Assembly (NCBI GenBank): GCA_023388055.1 | Contig: JAEWGW010000011.1 | Coordinates: forward strand, 1 to 64,000 | Origin: Bacillota bacterium | GTDB lineage: Bacteria; Bacillota; Bacilli; Paenibacillales; NBRC-103111 | DNA: 64,000 nucleotides | Direction of reading: 5' to 3' | In this document: positions 7,687-15,954 of the stretch, one piece after another | Position numbering within the stretch: the stretch's first letter is position 1 | Layout of the letters: the number at the start of each line of letters is the position of its first letter | Program-made: the position numbers and the translations under genes | Notes under the pieces: generated by a model | Seen by the model: only the letters and a program-made list of their open reading frames with translations | Database searches by the model: none | What the model was told of the DNA's origin: nothing

Positions 7687-8658
7687 ATGATGTACAAATG
7701 GTTTAAGCTCGCAATTGCAGCGGTCATGCTGGCTGCCACGTCCTTGTCCGTACCCGCGCTGTCTCAGGCGGCGTCCGTAACCTGCAGCACGGTGTCGTGC
7801 CTGACATCGGCTCTGGCCAATGCACAGCCCGGCGATGTGATTACCCTTGCAGCGGGAGTGACCTTCACGGGGAATTTCACAGCGTCCAAAAACGGCACCT
7901 CATCTGCCAAAATTACGATTAAGGGAGCAAGCTCCACGAATAAGCCGGTTTTGAACGGGGGGACAACCTCCAGTGGTTATGCCTTGTATATAACAGGCGA
8001 CTATTATGATGTACGCAATCTGAAAATAACCAATGCCAAAAAAGGCATTATGCTGGATCACGCCAGCAACAATTGGCTGGAGTATCTGGAGGTGTACAAC
8101 ATCGGGGAGGAAGGGGTGCATTTCCGGGACGGGAGCTCTACTAATGTAATCAAAAATTCTGCCGTGTATGATACAGGTAAGCTGAACCCGGAATATGGGG
8201 AAGGGGTTTATGTCGGGTCTGACGTAGGCAAATGGGGGAGCTACAAGAAGGAGACGGACCAAAACCGGATCTCCGGCGTGTCCTTCGGCCCCGATGTCCG
8301 GGCTGAGCATGTGGATATTAAGGAAGGATCAACAGGAACCGTCGTAGAAAATTGCACGTTTGACGGAACAGGCATTTCGGGGGCCAATTATGCGGACAGC
8401 TTTATTGATGTGAAGGGGAATCAGGACATCATCCGGAATAACACTGGCTACCGTAATGGAAACAGCAAGATCATAGACGCCTTCCAAGTCCATGAGCGCG
8501 CAAGCGGTTGGGGCCAAAACGCCTCATTCACCGGAAACACGGTGTATCTGGACAATGCTTCAGCTTATGTCGTCAACGCAGATAATGGCGCAACGGCCAC
8601 AGCATCCAGCAATACGCGCAGCCCGTCAGGCAATATGTACAAAGGAAGCGTGAATTAA
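7687..8658 (+). CDS. Secreted right-handed parallel beta-helix protein, probable polysaccharide lyase
   Basis: The 323-residue protein has a clear signal peptide (MYKWFKLAIAAVMLAATSLS, cleavage after SQAA). It continues with TVSCLTSALANAQPGDVITL, the usual opening of secreted beta-helix lyases and chondroitinase-B-like proteins. Short repeats such as NNWLEYLEVYN, TNVIKNSAVYD and GTVVENCTFDG are rungs of a right-handed beta helix. A family PL9-like pectate lyase is plausible, but I cannot place catalytic residues with certainty. AAGGAGTGAG precedes the start, and a possible cre site lies upstream. Its stop codon overlaps that of the convergent GGDEF gene. Confidence 0.82.
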   Translation: MMYKWFKLAIAAVMLAATSLSVPALSQAASVTCSTVSCLTSALANAQPGDVITLAAGVTFTGNFTASKNGTSSAKITIKGASSTNKPVLNGGTTSSGYALYITGDYYDVRNLKITNAKKGIMLDHASNNWLEYLEVYNIGEEGVHFRDGSSTNVIKNSAVYDTGKLNPEYGEGVYVGSDVGKWGSYKKETDQNRISGVSFGPDVRAEHVDIKEGSTGTVVENCTFDGTGISGANYADSFIDVKGNQDIIRNNTGYRNGNSKIIDAFQVHERASGWGQNASFTGNTVYLDNASAYVVNADNGATATASSNTRSPSGNMYKGSVN

Positions 8659-9629
8659 TCGATAAGATTCGTTGAAAAGGGGACCTCCTTCATCCGGTAC
8701 ATGGCCTTGTCCGCCCGGTTCAGCAGAGAGGCTGCATCCTCGCCGTTCTCTGCATACAGGCTTGCCCCATAGCTTGCTTCCACCCGGATGGTTTGGCCCT
8801 TGTACGGGATGTCCATGGCGCGGATAGTGTGGGTCAGATCCAGCAGGATCCCGCTGATCTCTGTATAAGACGGGACAGGGTGCATGAATACGGCCAGCTC
8901 ATCGCCGCCCAACCGGCCCACTGCTCCTTTTCGGCCGACAATCCGGGCGATGATGCGGGCAACACCGGCCAGAACGGCGTCGCCCCCTTCATGGCCGTAA
9001 GCCGTATTCATCTCCTTGAATTCGTCAATGTCGATGAACAGCACTGCCAGCGTGTGCTTCTGTTGCTCCGCCAGGACGATAGCAGCCTCCAGGTTCTCCA
9101 GGAAGGCTCCACGGTTCAGCATACCTGTGAGGGAATCACGGGTCGCTTGGTGGCGCAGCTTCCGCAGATGCCGGCTGGATGCCGTCACATCCTGAACAGA
9201 CAGCAAAAAAACGGCACGGAACAGGCCACTGATAAGGCTGCTATCGATCTGGAATTCCCGCCGTCTTCCCGCTTGATAAACCGAGATATGAAGACCGCCG
9301 AAGCTCTTGTGTTCGGCAAGCTTCTCCAGAAGCCGGCGGTCTGTCAGAAGGGAGGATGCCGCAGCTCCATCTGAACCGGCTTCCAGCAGAACTCTGGCTT
9401 GGGCGTTGGCCATCAATGGCCGGCCTTCGGCGGTTATAGTCAGCATGGCAAACGGATGATGCTCGAAAAGCTTGATGTAAAGAGTAGGCACATAACGCAG
9501 CAAAGCAATCAATTCGTTACCCCCCGCAGCGTATAAGGAAGCCGGTCTCCCTCCGTCTGGAGCGGACCGGCTCTTCTTCTTGCTGTAGTAGGACGTTTGA
9601 CCCCCGTCCTGCTCAATTAGAAAAATCAT
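8655..9629 (-). CDS. GGDEF-domain protein with PAS-like sensor, probable diguanylate cyclase
   Basis: This 324-residue protein has a PAS-like region at about 45-150 (LFEHHPFAMLTITAEGRPLM) and a GGDEF domain at about 160-315 (DSLTGMLNRGAFLENLE, FIDIDEFKEMN). The active-site loop reads RLGGDEL at about 239-245. Leu replaces Phe, a change tolerated in many active cyclases. It would make cyclic di-GMP. It lies 63 nt after the histidine kinase on the same strand and is probably the third gene of that operon. The ribosome site at the first ATG is weak, so the true start may be internal. Confidence 0.85.
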   Translation of the reverse strand: MIFLIEQDGGQTSYYSKKKSRSAPDGGRPASLYAAGGNELIALLRYVPTLYIKLFEHHPFAMLTITAEGRPLMANAQARVLLEAGSDGAAASSLLTDRRLLEKLAEHKSFGGLHISVYQAGRRREFQIDSSLISGLFRAVFLLSVQDVTASSRHLRKLRHQATRDSLTGMLNRGAFLENLEAAIVLAEQQKHTLAVLFIDIDEFKEMNTAYGHEGGDAVLAGVARIIARIVGRKGAVGRLGGDELAVFMHPVPSYTEISGILLDLTHTIRAMDIPYKGQTIRVEASYGASLYAENGEDAASLLNRADKAMYRMKEVPFSTNLID

Positions 9630-9692
9630 ACCGCACCAACCATCCGGTTGGAAACCAAGAGGAGGGGAGGCCCGCGGCTTTATCCGGTTCTT

Positions 9693-10892
9693 CTACATCC
9701 GGTTTATGTAAGAAATCCCATCCGTTCGAAGCGTATCGTGCTGTATCGGCGTTTTGCTTCGGGATTCGTTTCCCTGGGATTGCCGGTAGTCCTCAGGAAG
9801 GATAAAAGTAAACAAAGTCCCCGATTCCGGACTGGAATGGAACCGCACTTCCCCTCCCAAATACCTCTCTCCGAACAGCTTCATGCCATACGTCCCATAG
9901 CCGCGGCCCTCCCCCTTTGTGCTGAAGGAGCGTTTGAAGACCTGGAGCTGTATCTCAGGGGGCATAAATACCTTATTGTGTACGTCAATGGTAATGCTGC
10001 TTCCCTGTCTGCCCGTACGGATGCGGACTGGCTGCTCCCCGGAAGCCTCGGCGGCGTTCTTCACCATATTGGTGACCACTCTGCGCAGGAGAATGGGGTC
10101 GCTCACCGGAGCAAGCTCCTCCTCCCCCTCCAACCGGATATCCACCGTTTGCTCCGCTCCGTTCTGAACCGAATCTGCCACGGCACGGATCAAGCCATTC
10201 AGGTCGACAGGCTCGGGATTCACCTCCAGCTCTCCTTTTTCCGCATGGAGCAGGTCCCGGTGGTTCTCGATTTCCCCGATAATCACTTCGACGGCATCCT
10301 TGGCGCAGCCGCACAGCTCCTGGAGCTCGGGCAGGTCCTCTGTCATATGGGTGAGCTCCATGAATCCCCTGGCTGCACCTGCACTGTTCAACAAATCATG
10401 AAGAAACAGCTGCTCCAGCACCTTCTTACGCTTTTCCTCGCTGATGTCGCGGATCATAAAAAGGACGGCATCCGGGTTGGACTGGCCTGCCGGCATAGCA
10501 TGAATCGAAAGCTCATGGCTCTCTGTATGCTGGCCGTCTGCAGAGGTGGTCAGGAGACATTCCCGGTAGACGGGCTGTCCGGTCTGCTGCACCTCGAGGA
10601 TAGCCGTGTTGGCCCCGCATACTGTGCAATAGGCGGTTGTGCCGCAGCCCCCGGGAGTTTTGCAGGAATGGATGCAGCGGAGCATCTCGCCGGGCCGGCA
10701 GCCCAATCGTTCGTGAAGCGGCACAATCCCCAGCACCTGAAGCAGGCCGTTGTTGGAATAAATAATCTGGCGTTGTTTATTGAGGACCAGCACCAGGTAA
10801 GGAAGAAGCTGGAATATCCCTTGCAGCGCGCTGTTCCGGGCCAGTTCCTCTGCCTGACGGACAACGAGCTCTTGCGGTAAACGTGAATCCAT
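9693..10892 (-). CDS. PAS-domain sensor histidine kinase with cysteine-rich sensor
   Basis: The 399-residue protein has no membrane segment. Residues about 25-150 form a PAS domain holding six cysteines at 65, 73, 77, 83, 89 and 92 (CIHSCKTPGGCGTTAYCTVC), a likely metal, Fe-S or redox site. The phospho-acceptor is His165 (FLHDLLNSAGAARG), followed by a HATPase domain (NMVKNAAEAS, STKGEGRGYGTYGMKL). It follows the response regulator by 57 nt and precedes the GGDEF gene. The arrangement suggests a cytoplasmic redox or gas sensor feeding a receiver protein and c-di-GMP output; the stimulus is inferred. Confidence 0.9.
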   Translation of the reverse strand: MDSRLPQELVVRQAEELARNSALQGIFQLLPYLVLVLNKQRQIIYSNNGLLQVLGIVPLHERLGCRPGEMLRCIHSCKTPGGCGTTAYCTVCGANTAILEVQQTGQPVYRECLLTTSADGQHTESHELSIHAMPAGQSNPDAVLFMIRDISEEKRKKVLEQLFLHDLLNSAGAARGFMELTHMTEDLPELQELCGCAKDAVEVIIGEIENHRDLLHAEKGELEVNPEPVDLNGLIRAVADSVQNGAEQTVDIRLEGEEELAPVSDPILLRRVVTNMVKNAAEASGEQPVRIRTGRQGSSITIDVHNKVFMPPEIQLQVFKRSFSTKGEGRGYGTYGMKLFGERYLGGEVRFHSSPESGTLFTFILPEDYRQSQGNESRSKTPIQHDTLRTDGISYINRM

Positions 10893-10949
10893 AACAGAAG
10901 CTCCTTTTCTTGTTGCTCATAGCTTGGGCCTTAGTCCGCAGTAGGGTGG

Positions 10950-11504
10950 CTATTTCATAATTTCATAGGTTTGCTGGAATTTGTCCGCCTGCTCCGCATG
11001 GCCGGATTGGCGGTAGGCCAGTCCCAACAGCCGGTAAATCTCCGGATTGGCGGGTGAAACGGCAAGGGCGGAGGAGAGCAGGGGGAGCGCTTTTTCCCAA
11101 TAGCCCACCTCCAGCAGCAGACTGGCCTCTTGGGTGGTGCTGGAACGCGGGGGCTCCAGCTCCGCCAGCAGCCGGTGTATTTTTTCCACGGTAAACGGCT
11201 TTTGCAGATAGGCGGATGCGCCCAGCCGGGTGCATTCCACGGCATTCCTGACGGTGCCAAAGGCCGTAATCACCACCACAGGTGTGGTGATGCCCCGCTG
11301 AACCATCCAGTTCAGCACGAGCTTGCCGCTTAGACCGGGCATTTTCATGTCCAGAAAAACAAGATCATAGGTTTGAGCCTTCAGCATATCCATCGCCACA
11401 TGGCCGCTGGCAGCCAGATCCGCAGCGAATCCCTTGTGCTCCAGGGCCTTGGTCAGAAGCACCCGGATGGATTTCGTGTCGTCAACGATCAGCGCCCGTT
11501 TCAA
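10950..11504 (-). CDS. Response regulator with receiver domain and TPR-like tail
   Basis: The protein opens MKRALIVDDTKSIRVLLTKA and has a receiver domain to about residue 118, with phospho-acceptor Asp52 (LVFLDMKMPG) and the conserved Lys in LQKPF. Instead of a DNA-binding domain, the last 60 residues look like one or two TPR repeats (GYWEKALPLLSSALAVSPAN, IYRLLGLAYRQSGHAEQAD), suggesting a protein-protein output. I prefer the TTG at 11504, with a G-rich ribosome site upstream. The ATG 10 codons earlier has AGGA only 2 nt away. First gene of the regulator-kinase-GGDEF operon. Confidence 0.88.
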   Translation of the reverse strand: MKRALIVDDTKSIRVLLTKALEHKGFAADLAASGHVAMDMLKAQTYDLVFLDMKMPGLSGKLVLNWMVQRGITTPVVVITAFGTVRNAVECTRLGASAYLQKPFTVEKIHRLLAELEPPRSSTTQEASLLLEVGYWEKALPLLSSALAVSPANPEIYRLLGLAYRQSGHAEQADKFQQTYEIMK

Positions 11505-11835
11505 TAGAAGCCCCCCCGGTTTAATAGAATCCATTTCCTAAATAGTTCTATTATAGGCCCGTTGGCAAAAAGGAGGCAATCGTCGAAAAGTTCTGCTTAC
11601 CAAATAATAAGGGGAAGTGGAGAGAAAAATATTACAGGAAGGCTGGTATAGCAGATGAATTGAGCTTGCGTTTTTTACGAGGAGGGAAAATAATATAAAA
11701 AGTAATGGCCAATGGGACGTATTGCAAAGCTCCCCCAGAAGGGGGAGTGATCCTCTTATGGAATTTCATAACCTATGTCGAACCGTAAATTGCTTGATAG
11801 ACATTTCCTTCAACGCTTGGTAAAATCAAGGGGGG
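11505..11835. other. AT-rich intergenic region
   Basis: No gene is called. A hairpin CTCCCCC/GGGGGAG at about 11731-11749 could end transcription from the peptide gene on the minus strand but lacks a good T-run. A 27-codon plus-strand ORF at 11705-11788 has its nearest GGAGG too far upstream (about 16-19 nt). Confidence 0.4.
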
Positions 11836-12021
11836 CTAAGACCAATTATCACCTGTAGTTTCGTATTCATTTAAAATGATATTATTTTTATAAAATACTT
11901 TAAAAATTTGTGCTTTTTCTGTAGATGTTACCGGCATTTCATCCGTACAAGTCGCTGTGCCAGAAATCTGTGAATTGCGGACAGCCTTAGCCAAACTAGG
12001 TGTAACATGAATTGATTGCAT
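11836..12021 (-). CDS. 61-residue peptide gene divergent from a ComP-like kinase, possible pheromone precursor
   Basis: The predicted peptide starts MQSIHVTPSLAKAVRNSQIS and ends NEYETTGDNWS. GAGGAG lies 9 nt before the ATG, which makes translation credible. There is no signal peptide. The length (61) and the single Trp two residues from the C-terminus resemble ComX pre-pheromones, whose C-terminal Trp is prenylated. Similarity beyond that is faint, and there is no adjacent comQ-type prenyltransferase. The first half is about 52% GC and the second half about 23% GC. The divergent neighbour is a ComP-like kinase. The pheromone role is a hypothesis; it could equally be an unrelated small protein. 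Confidence 0.5.
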   Translation of the reverse strand: MQSIHVTPSLAKAVRNSQISGTATCTDEMPVTSTEKAQIFKVFYKNNIILNEYETTGDNWS

Positions 12022-12042
12022 CCACAACAACTCCTCTGTCAA

Positions 12043-12071
12043 AATATTTGGTCCTTTCTCTAGATTATCAA
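12043..12071 (-). promoter_or_regulatory. Putative promoter of the peptide gene
   Basis: On the minus strand TTGATA (12071-12066) and AATATT (12048-12043) are 17 nt apart. Transcription would start almost at the ribosome site, leaving a very short leader, so the assignment is tentative. Confidence 0.35.
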
Positions 12072-12105
12072 AAAATAGTGGATTTTGAAACAGGGGTTGA
12101 GAAAA

Positions 12106-14451
12106 ATGAAGTTGAAAAATACAAGAAATTACGTTATTCTGTCTGCTCTTTTTATATTAATGGGATGGCTGGTGCTTGTGACCGTCAGTAAACCATATTT
12201 AGGTGTAACAATAGAACAAAATGATTCACAAAAATGGATGGTCACAGAACTTTCAACAAAAGGGATTGGGCAACATAGTCTTCATGTTGGAGATGAAGTT
12301 CTGTTGATTGACAATGAATTGCCTGGCGAAAACCGTTCGCTTCAGAATTGGGGCAGCCTTGCCGACTCGAAGGATGTACAAATATTGCGAGGGCAAGAAA
12401 TAGTACAGATCTCTTTTGAGAATCAAGGTATGACGCTATATGACGCAACCTCCATTATTGAAAGTTTAGTCTGTTTGTTGTTAGCGGGGATCATATTTAT
12501 TCGCATTCCCAACTCCCCTTCAGCCGCTCTTCTTGCTGTAGTATTTTTGTCGGGTGCTGTTACCTACATGAGTCAGGGCGCATCGATCAGAGGAGAGGGT
12601 TTAGCTAAAGTTAGTATTGAAACGTCTCTATCCATACTGCCAATTCTGTTTTTCCACTTCTTAATTGTTTTTTTTAAGGAAAAAGCCAATATCCATCTCT
12701 CCAAAAAAACGCTGATCTTGTTCTATTCCATAGCTTTTGCAGAATTTTTATTCCGATTGCCCTATTTGTTTTCCAATGAATGGACTTCCTTCGTTCACGA
12801 TATAGCTCCTACAGCGTCTCTCGGATTGTTCGTTATCGCCGTGTTTTACAATTTGGCCTTTTTGGTGTCCTTCTACTTTAAACATGGAAGAAACCGGTCT
12901 TATTTGGCCTCTATCATTAAATCGATTTGGTATGCTCTTTTTATTTCGTTTCTTCCCATTGTCAGCCTCTCTTTCGCACCTATGATATTAACCGGCAGTG
13001 CTATTGTTGACGCTGTTTATACCAGCGGGTTCCTGCTGCTCTTTCCCGCTTCCTTTGCCTATTTGATCGCCTCGGACCAGCTTTATGATATTGGTCTGGT
13101 TTTCCGGCGGTTTTTGTTTGGCTGTTTGTTGGCTCTGGTTCCGGCTTCAATTGTCACCGGTCTTTTTATGGTTATTTTTCAACAGACGGCTACCAAACAG
13201 ATGATTGCTTTTGTTTTTTTCAGTTGTCTGTTGGCCTTGGCCCTGATGCTGTATTCCACTGAGTATCTGACAACCCGGCTGGAGCCGATTTTTTTCCCGC
13301 GGAAAGCCATGCTCAATAATTCGCTGAAGAAGATATCCCGGAACCTGAGTACAGTATCCAGCATGCGGGAGATGAAGGATATTTTCCTGGCAGATATTGT
13401 TCAGACTCTGGATGTTCAAGGCGGTGCAATCGTCTGCCAGTACCCGGATCATATGGAAGCCATATCGGCCGGCGAAATGAATGAAGAGGAAATTAAGCTG
13501 CTTTTGGCCCAAAAGGAATTGGCTGAAAATGACCGTTACACCTGTATGGAAATCAGCCGGACGGAGGAATCCACCAACTATCTGGTGATGACCCGCAAGC
13601 GCACCAATGTTCTGTTGAGCCGGGAGGAACAGCAATGGCTGGGCCTGATCACCTCCTATCTGGAGGTCAGCCTGGAGAATGTGCACTTGATCCGGGCGTT
13701 GACCGCAAAGCTGCAGGACTTGTCGTCTCGTTTCAACGATGATACATCGGCTGCAGAGTTCCAATGGTTCCGCAAGGTGATGTTTGAATTGCAGGAGGAA
13801 GAACGGATCCGGATTGCTTCGGATTTACATGATACCACGATGCAGGATCTGTTTTTCCTAAAACGCCGCTTTGCCGCTTTGATGGACAGGTATGTGATGA
13901 ACCGGGAGGACAAGGAGCATCTGGAGAATATCCTCAAGTTTGTTGATTTGATCAATGCCAGCCTGCGCCAAAGCTGCTTTGAGCTGAATCCCCATCTGCT
14001 GCGGGAAATCGGGCTGGTTGCCACATTGCGCCAGTATTTGGAGAAGGAGGCTTATATGGCGCCCTTCCACATTCATTTTGAGCCAGAGAATGGGGCGATG
14101 CGGGTGGAACAAGAGTCCTTGACCACCAAACGGCATCTGCTGCGGATTGTCCAGGAGCTGCTGAACAACGCCAAGAAGCATTCCCAAGCCTCCAAAATCG
14201 CCTTCCGCTTGTCTGCCACTCCCCAGCAGTTCCAGCTCATCTACGAGGATGACGGCATTGGCATCAAGCCTATTGAGCCGGGGACGCGGGAAATCGGCGG
14301 GTCCGGTATTGGAATGGAGCAGATGAAGGGGCGTATTCTGTTGATGCAGGGTTCGCTGAAAATGGACAATCCCGCTGGCTCCGGTGTTCATATGACCATT
14401 TCTATACCACTGCACGAGCAGGAGCTTGAGTTGAACCGTAAAAGCGTATAA
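12106..14451 (+). CDS. ComP-like membrane sensor histidine kinase
   Basis: This 781-residue kinase has the ComP layout. It has one N-terminal helix (8-27), an extracytoplasmic PDZ-like domain (about 28-95, PYLGVTIEQND, VGDEVLLIDNE), then about seven membrane helices to residue 370 and a GAF-like linker. The HisKA_3 domain has His575 (ASDLHDTTMQDLFFLKRR), and a HATPase domain follows (ELLNNAKKHSQ, YEDDGIGI). The ATG at 12106 has GGGG 10 nt upstream; an in-frame TTG at 12085 has no good site. By hand count 12121-12300 is 36% GC and 14101-14280 is 58%. No NarL-type response regulator is adjacent, so its partner lies elsewhere. Confidence 0.88.
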   Translation: MKLKNTRNYVILSALFILMGWLVLVTVSKPYLGVTIEQNDSQKWMVTELSTKGIGQHSLHVGDEVLLIDNELPGENRSLQNWGSLADSKDVQILRGQEIVQISFENQGMTLYDATSIIESLVCLLLAGIIFIRIPNSPSAALLAVVFLSGAVTYMSQGASIRGEGLAKVSIETSLSILPILFFHFLIVFFKEKANIHLSKKTLILFYSIAFAEFLFRLPYLFSNEWTSFVHDIAPTASLGLFVIAVFYNLAFLVSFYFKHGRNRSYLASIIKSIWYALFISFLPIVSLSFAPMILTGSAIVDAVYTSGFLLLFPASFAYLIASDQLYDIGLVFRRFLFGCLLALVPASIVTGLFMVIFQQTATKQMIAFVFFSCLLALALMLYSTEYLTTRLEPIFFPRKAMLNNSLKKISRNLSTVSSMREMKDIFLADIVQTLDVQGGAIVCQYPDHMEAISAGEMNEEEIKLLLAQKELAENDRYTCMEISRTEESTNYLVMTRKRTNVLLSREEQQWLGLITSYLEVSLENVHLIRALTAKLQDLSSRFNDDTSAAEFQWFRKVMFELQEEERIRIASDLHDTTMQDLFFLKRRFAALMDRYVMNREDKEHLENILKFVDLINASLRQSCFELNPHLLREIGLVATLRQYLEKEAYMAPFHIHFEPENGAMRVEQESLTTKRHLLRIVQELLNNAKKHSQASKIAFRLSATPQQFQLIYEDDGIGIKPIEPGTREIGGSGIGMEQMKGRILLMQGSLKMDNPAGSGVHMTISIPLHEQELELNRKSV

Positions 14452-14584
14452 TTCCCTTCTTATTGGAATGAGTCTTCCGCTTAGGGGCCCTTATATAGTA
14501 AGATGGAAGCAGTTTCCGGCACAGGCCGGGTGCTGCCAGGCCCCGCGGCAAAAGGGGCGAAGAGACAAGGAGAGCTGAGCGAAG

Positions 14585-15295
14585 ATGAGTGGAATGCAGA
14601 AGGAACGGTATCCTCAAATCGGGGTCGCCATGACCTGCCGGAGCTTTGAGGAGTATGAGTGTATGTTTTCATGCGGTTTTGAGCCGGGGGAAAGGGTGTT
14701 GGATGTGGCTGCAGGCGCATCATCCTTCGCCGCGGCTGCCCGCAAGCAGGGGATTCAGGCGGTGTCCGCCGATCCGCTCTATAGCCTCGAGCCGGATACG
14801 ATGGCCCGGCGCGGCTTGCAGGAGCTGGAGGAGGCTTCCGCCAAGCTGGCAGATATGCAGCATATTTATTCCTGGAGCTATTACGGCTCGGCTTCGCAGC
14901 ATGAGGCGCTTCGACGCCGGTCACTGGAGCTGTTTCTGGAGGATTACAGGCGTTTGTACGGGACGGATGCTTATGTGTCCGCTGGCCTGCTGCAGTTGCC
15001 CTTCGCCGACGAAAGCTTTGACCGGGTGCTGTGCAGCCATTTTCTGTTTTTGTACGGGGAGCAGTTCGGGGCGGACTTCCACCAGGAGGCGGTTCTGGAG
15101 CTGGCCCGGGTAGTCCGGCGTGGAGGAGAGGTTCGGATTTACCCGCTGCTGGACCTGAAGTGGGACCCGTATGCGGGACTGGGGGAGCTGATGGTCTTCC
15201 TGGAAGGCCACGGGCTGTCCCCGGCGCTGGAGGCTTCCTCGCTTTCCTTTATACCGGGTTCGCACCAGCTATTGGTGATCCGCAAACCGGTGTGA
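14585..15295 (+). CDS. Class I SAM-dependent methyltransferase
   Basis: The 236-residue protein has SAM-binding motif I at 38-48 (VLDVAAGASSF), an acidic loop at the end of the second strand (VSADPLY) and a post-motif region FADESFDRVLCSHFL typical of Methyltransf_11 enzymes. The ending LARVVRRGGEVRIYPL is the usual strand after the motif. The substrate is unknown. GGAG lies about 13 nt before the ATG, and MQKERYP, three codons in, is an alternative start. It lies 133 nt after the ComP-like kinase on the same strand and ends at its own terminator. Confidence 0.85.
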   Translation: MSGMQKERYPQIGVAMTCRSFEEYECMFSCGFEPGERVLDVAAGASSFAAAARKQGIQAVSADPLYSLEPDTMARRGLQELEEASAKLADMQHIYSWSYYGSASQHEALRRRSLELFLEDYRRLYGTDAYVSAGLLQLPFADESFDRVLCSHFLFLYGEQFGADFHQEAVLELARVVRRGGEVRIYPLLDLKWDPYAGLGELMVFLEGHGLSPALEASSLSFIPGSHQLLVIRKPV

Positions 15296-15378
15296 ATGCA
15301 CAGGGTAGACAGGAATTCTCCAGATTTGAAAGGAAGACTCCGTACGGGTAAAAGTAAAAAACGATGATCGTATAAAAG

Positions 15379-15424
15379 AAAAGGACCTCTCTAGCGCAAA
15401 ACTGCTAAGAAGGTCCTTTTTTGT
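15379..15424 (+). terminator. Rho-independent terminator after the methyltransferase gene
   Basis: AAAAGGACCT pairs with AGGTCCTTTT, ending in a run of T. It lies about 85 nt after the stop codon. Confidence 0.88.
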
Positions 15425-15514
15425 GTTTGGTGATGATGGGGGAGTGGCTGAAGTGGGAATGGTGGTGAGTGAATAGATTGCTGTCATTCGGTAGTGTGAG
15501 TCACTAAGAGTAAT

Positions 15515-15548
15515 GATGGTCTTCAAGTAGAGATGGTCTTCAAGTAGA
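15515..15548. repeat. Exact 17-nt tandem duplication
   Basis: GATGGTCTTCAAGTAGA occurs twice head to tail (15515-15531 and 15532-15548) in the long gap 15296-15926. No gene is supported in that gap, which otherwise holds the terminator and repeat copy B. Confidence 0.9.
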
Positions 15549-15568
15549 TAATAATTCACTAGCAGAAT

Positions 15569-15763
15569 GATAGCGAACAGCAAATGATTGCTATTCCGGA
15601 AAAGAGCCGCATTTTTGCCAAATAGCATACCTAAAATGTATGCTATTGGCGAAAATGGACTGGTAATTCGGTTGAAAACAGGGAATAGCAAACATTTTAT
15701 GATCGCTATTCATATAAAAAATGGGCGCAGCAGCCGAATAGCATACATTGTTTGGCGCTTACA
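15569..15763. repeat. Four-hairpin intergenic repeat element, copy B
   Basis: Units lie at 15569-15595, 15621-15647, 15684-15710 and 15737-15763, with starts 52, 63 and 53 nt apart, matching copy A. Unit 2 is a perfect inverted repeat (AATAGCATAC, 7-nt loop, GTATGCTATT). Unit 1 starts GATAGCGAACA and unit 4 ends TTGGCGCTTACA, as in copy A. The intervening segments are only partly alike (for example AGAGCCGCA occurs in both copies but in different gaps). Confidence 0.85.
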
Positions 15764-15878
15764 TTAGACAAGACACCCGGCAAACAGAAGCAGCCCACCG
15801 TTCGTGGTAGCCGGCCCGGTGCTCCACCGCTCGCTAGATAGCCAGAGACGTCAGCTCCGCCAGCGCTCCACCGCCGGC

Positions 15879-15954
15879 CAACAGCGCCCTAGTCCCGGAT
15901 ACCCTGGACCTCCCGCCAACAGCTCCTTAGTCCCCGATCCCCTGGACCTCCCGC
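15879..15954. repeat. Degenerate 38-bp tandem duplication at the 3' end of the CYTH gene
   Basis: CAACAG...CCTGGACCTCCCGC occurs at 15879-15916 and again at 15917-15954 with a few mismatches. The right copy includes the last codons and stop of the CYTH gene; the left copy is a decayed duplicate just beyond the stop. Confidence 0.75.

Noticed and set aside
11705..11788. 27-codon plus-strand ORF with one Cys
   Set aside because: The nearest GGAGG is too far upstream (16-19 nt) and the reading frame overlaps a hairpin; too weak to call.
11836..12021. A complete comQXPA quorum-sensing locus
   Set aside because: No comQ-type prenyltransferase and no comA-type regulator are adjacent; the DUF2600 gene at 19804 is a terpene synthase, not ComQ.
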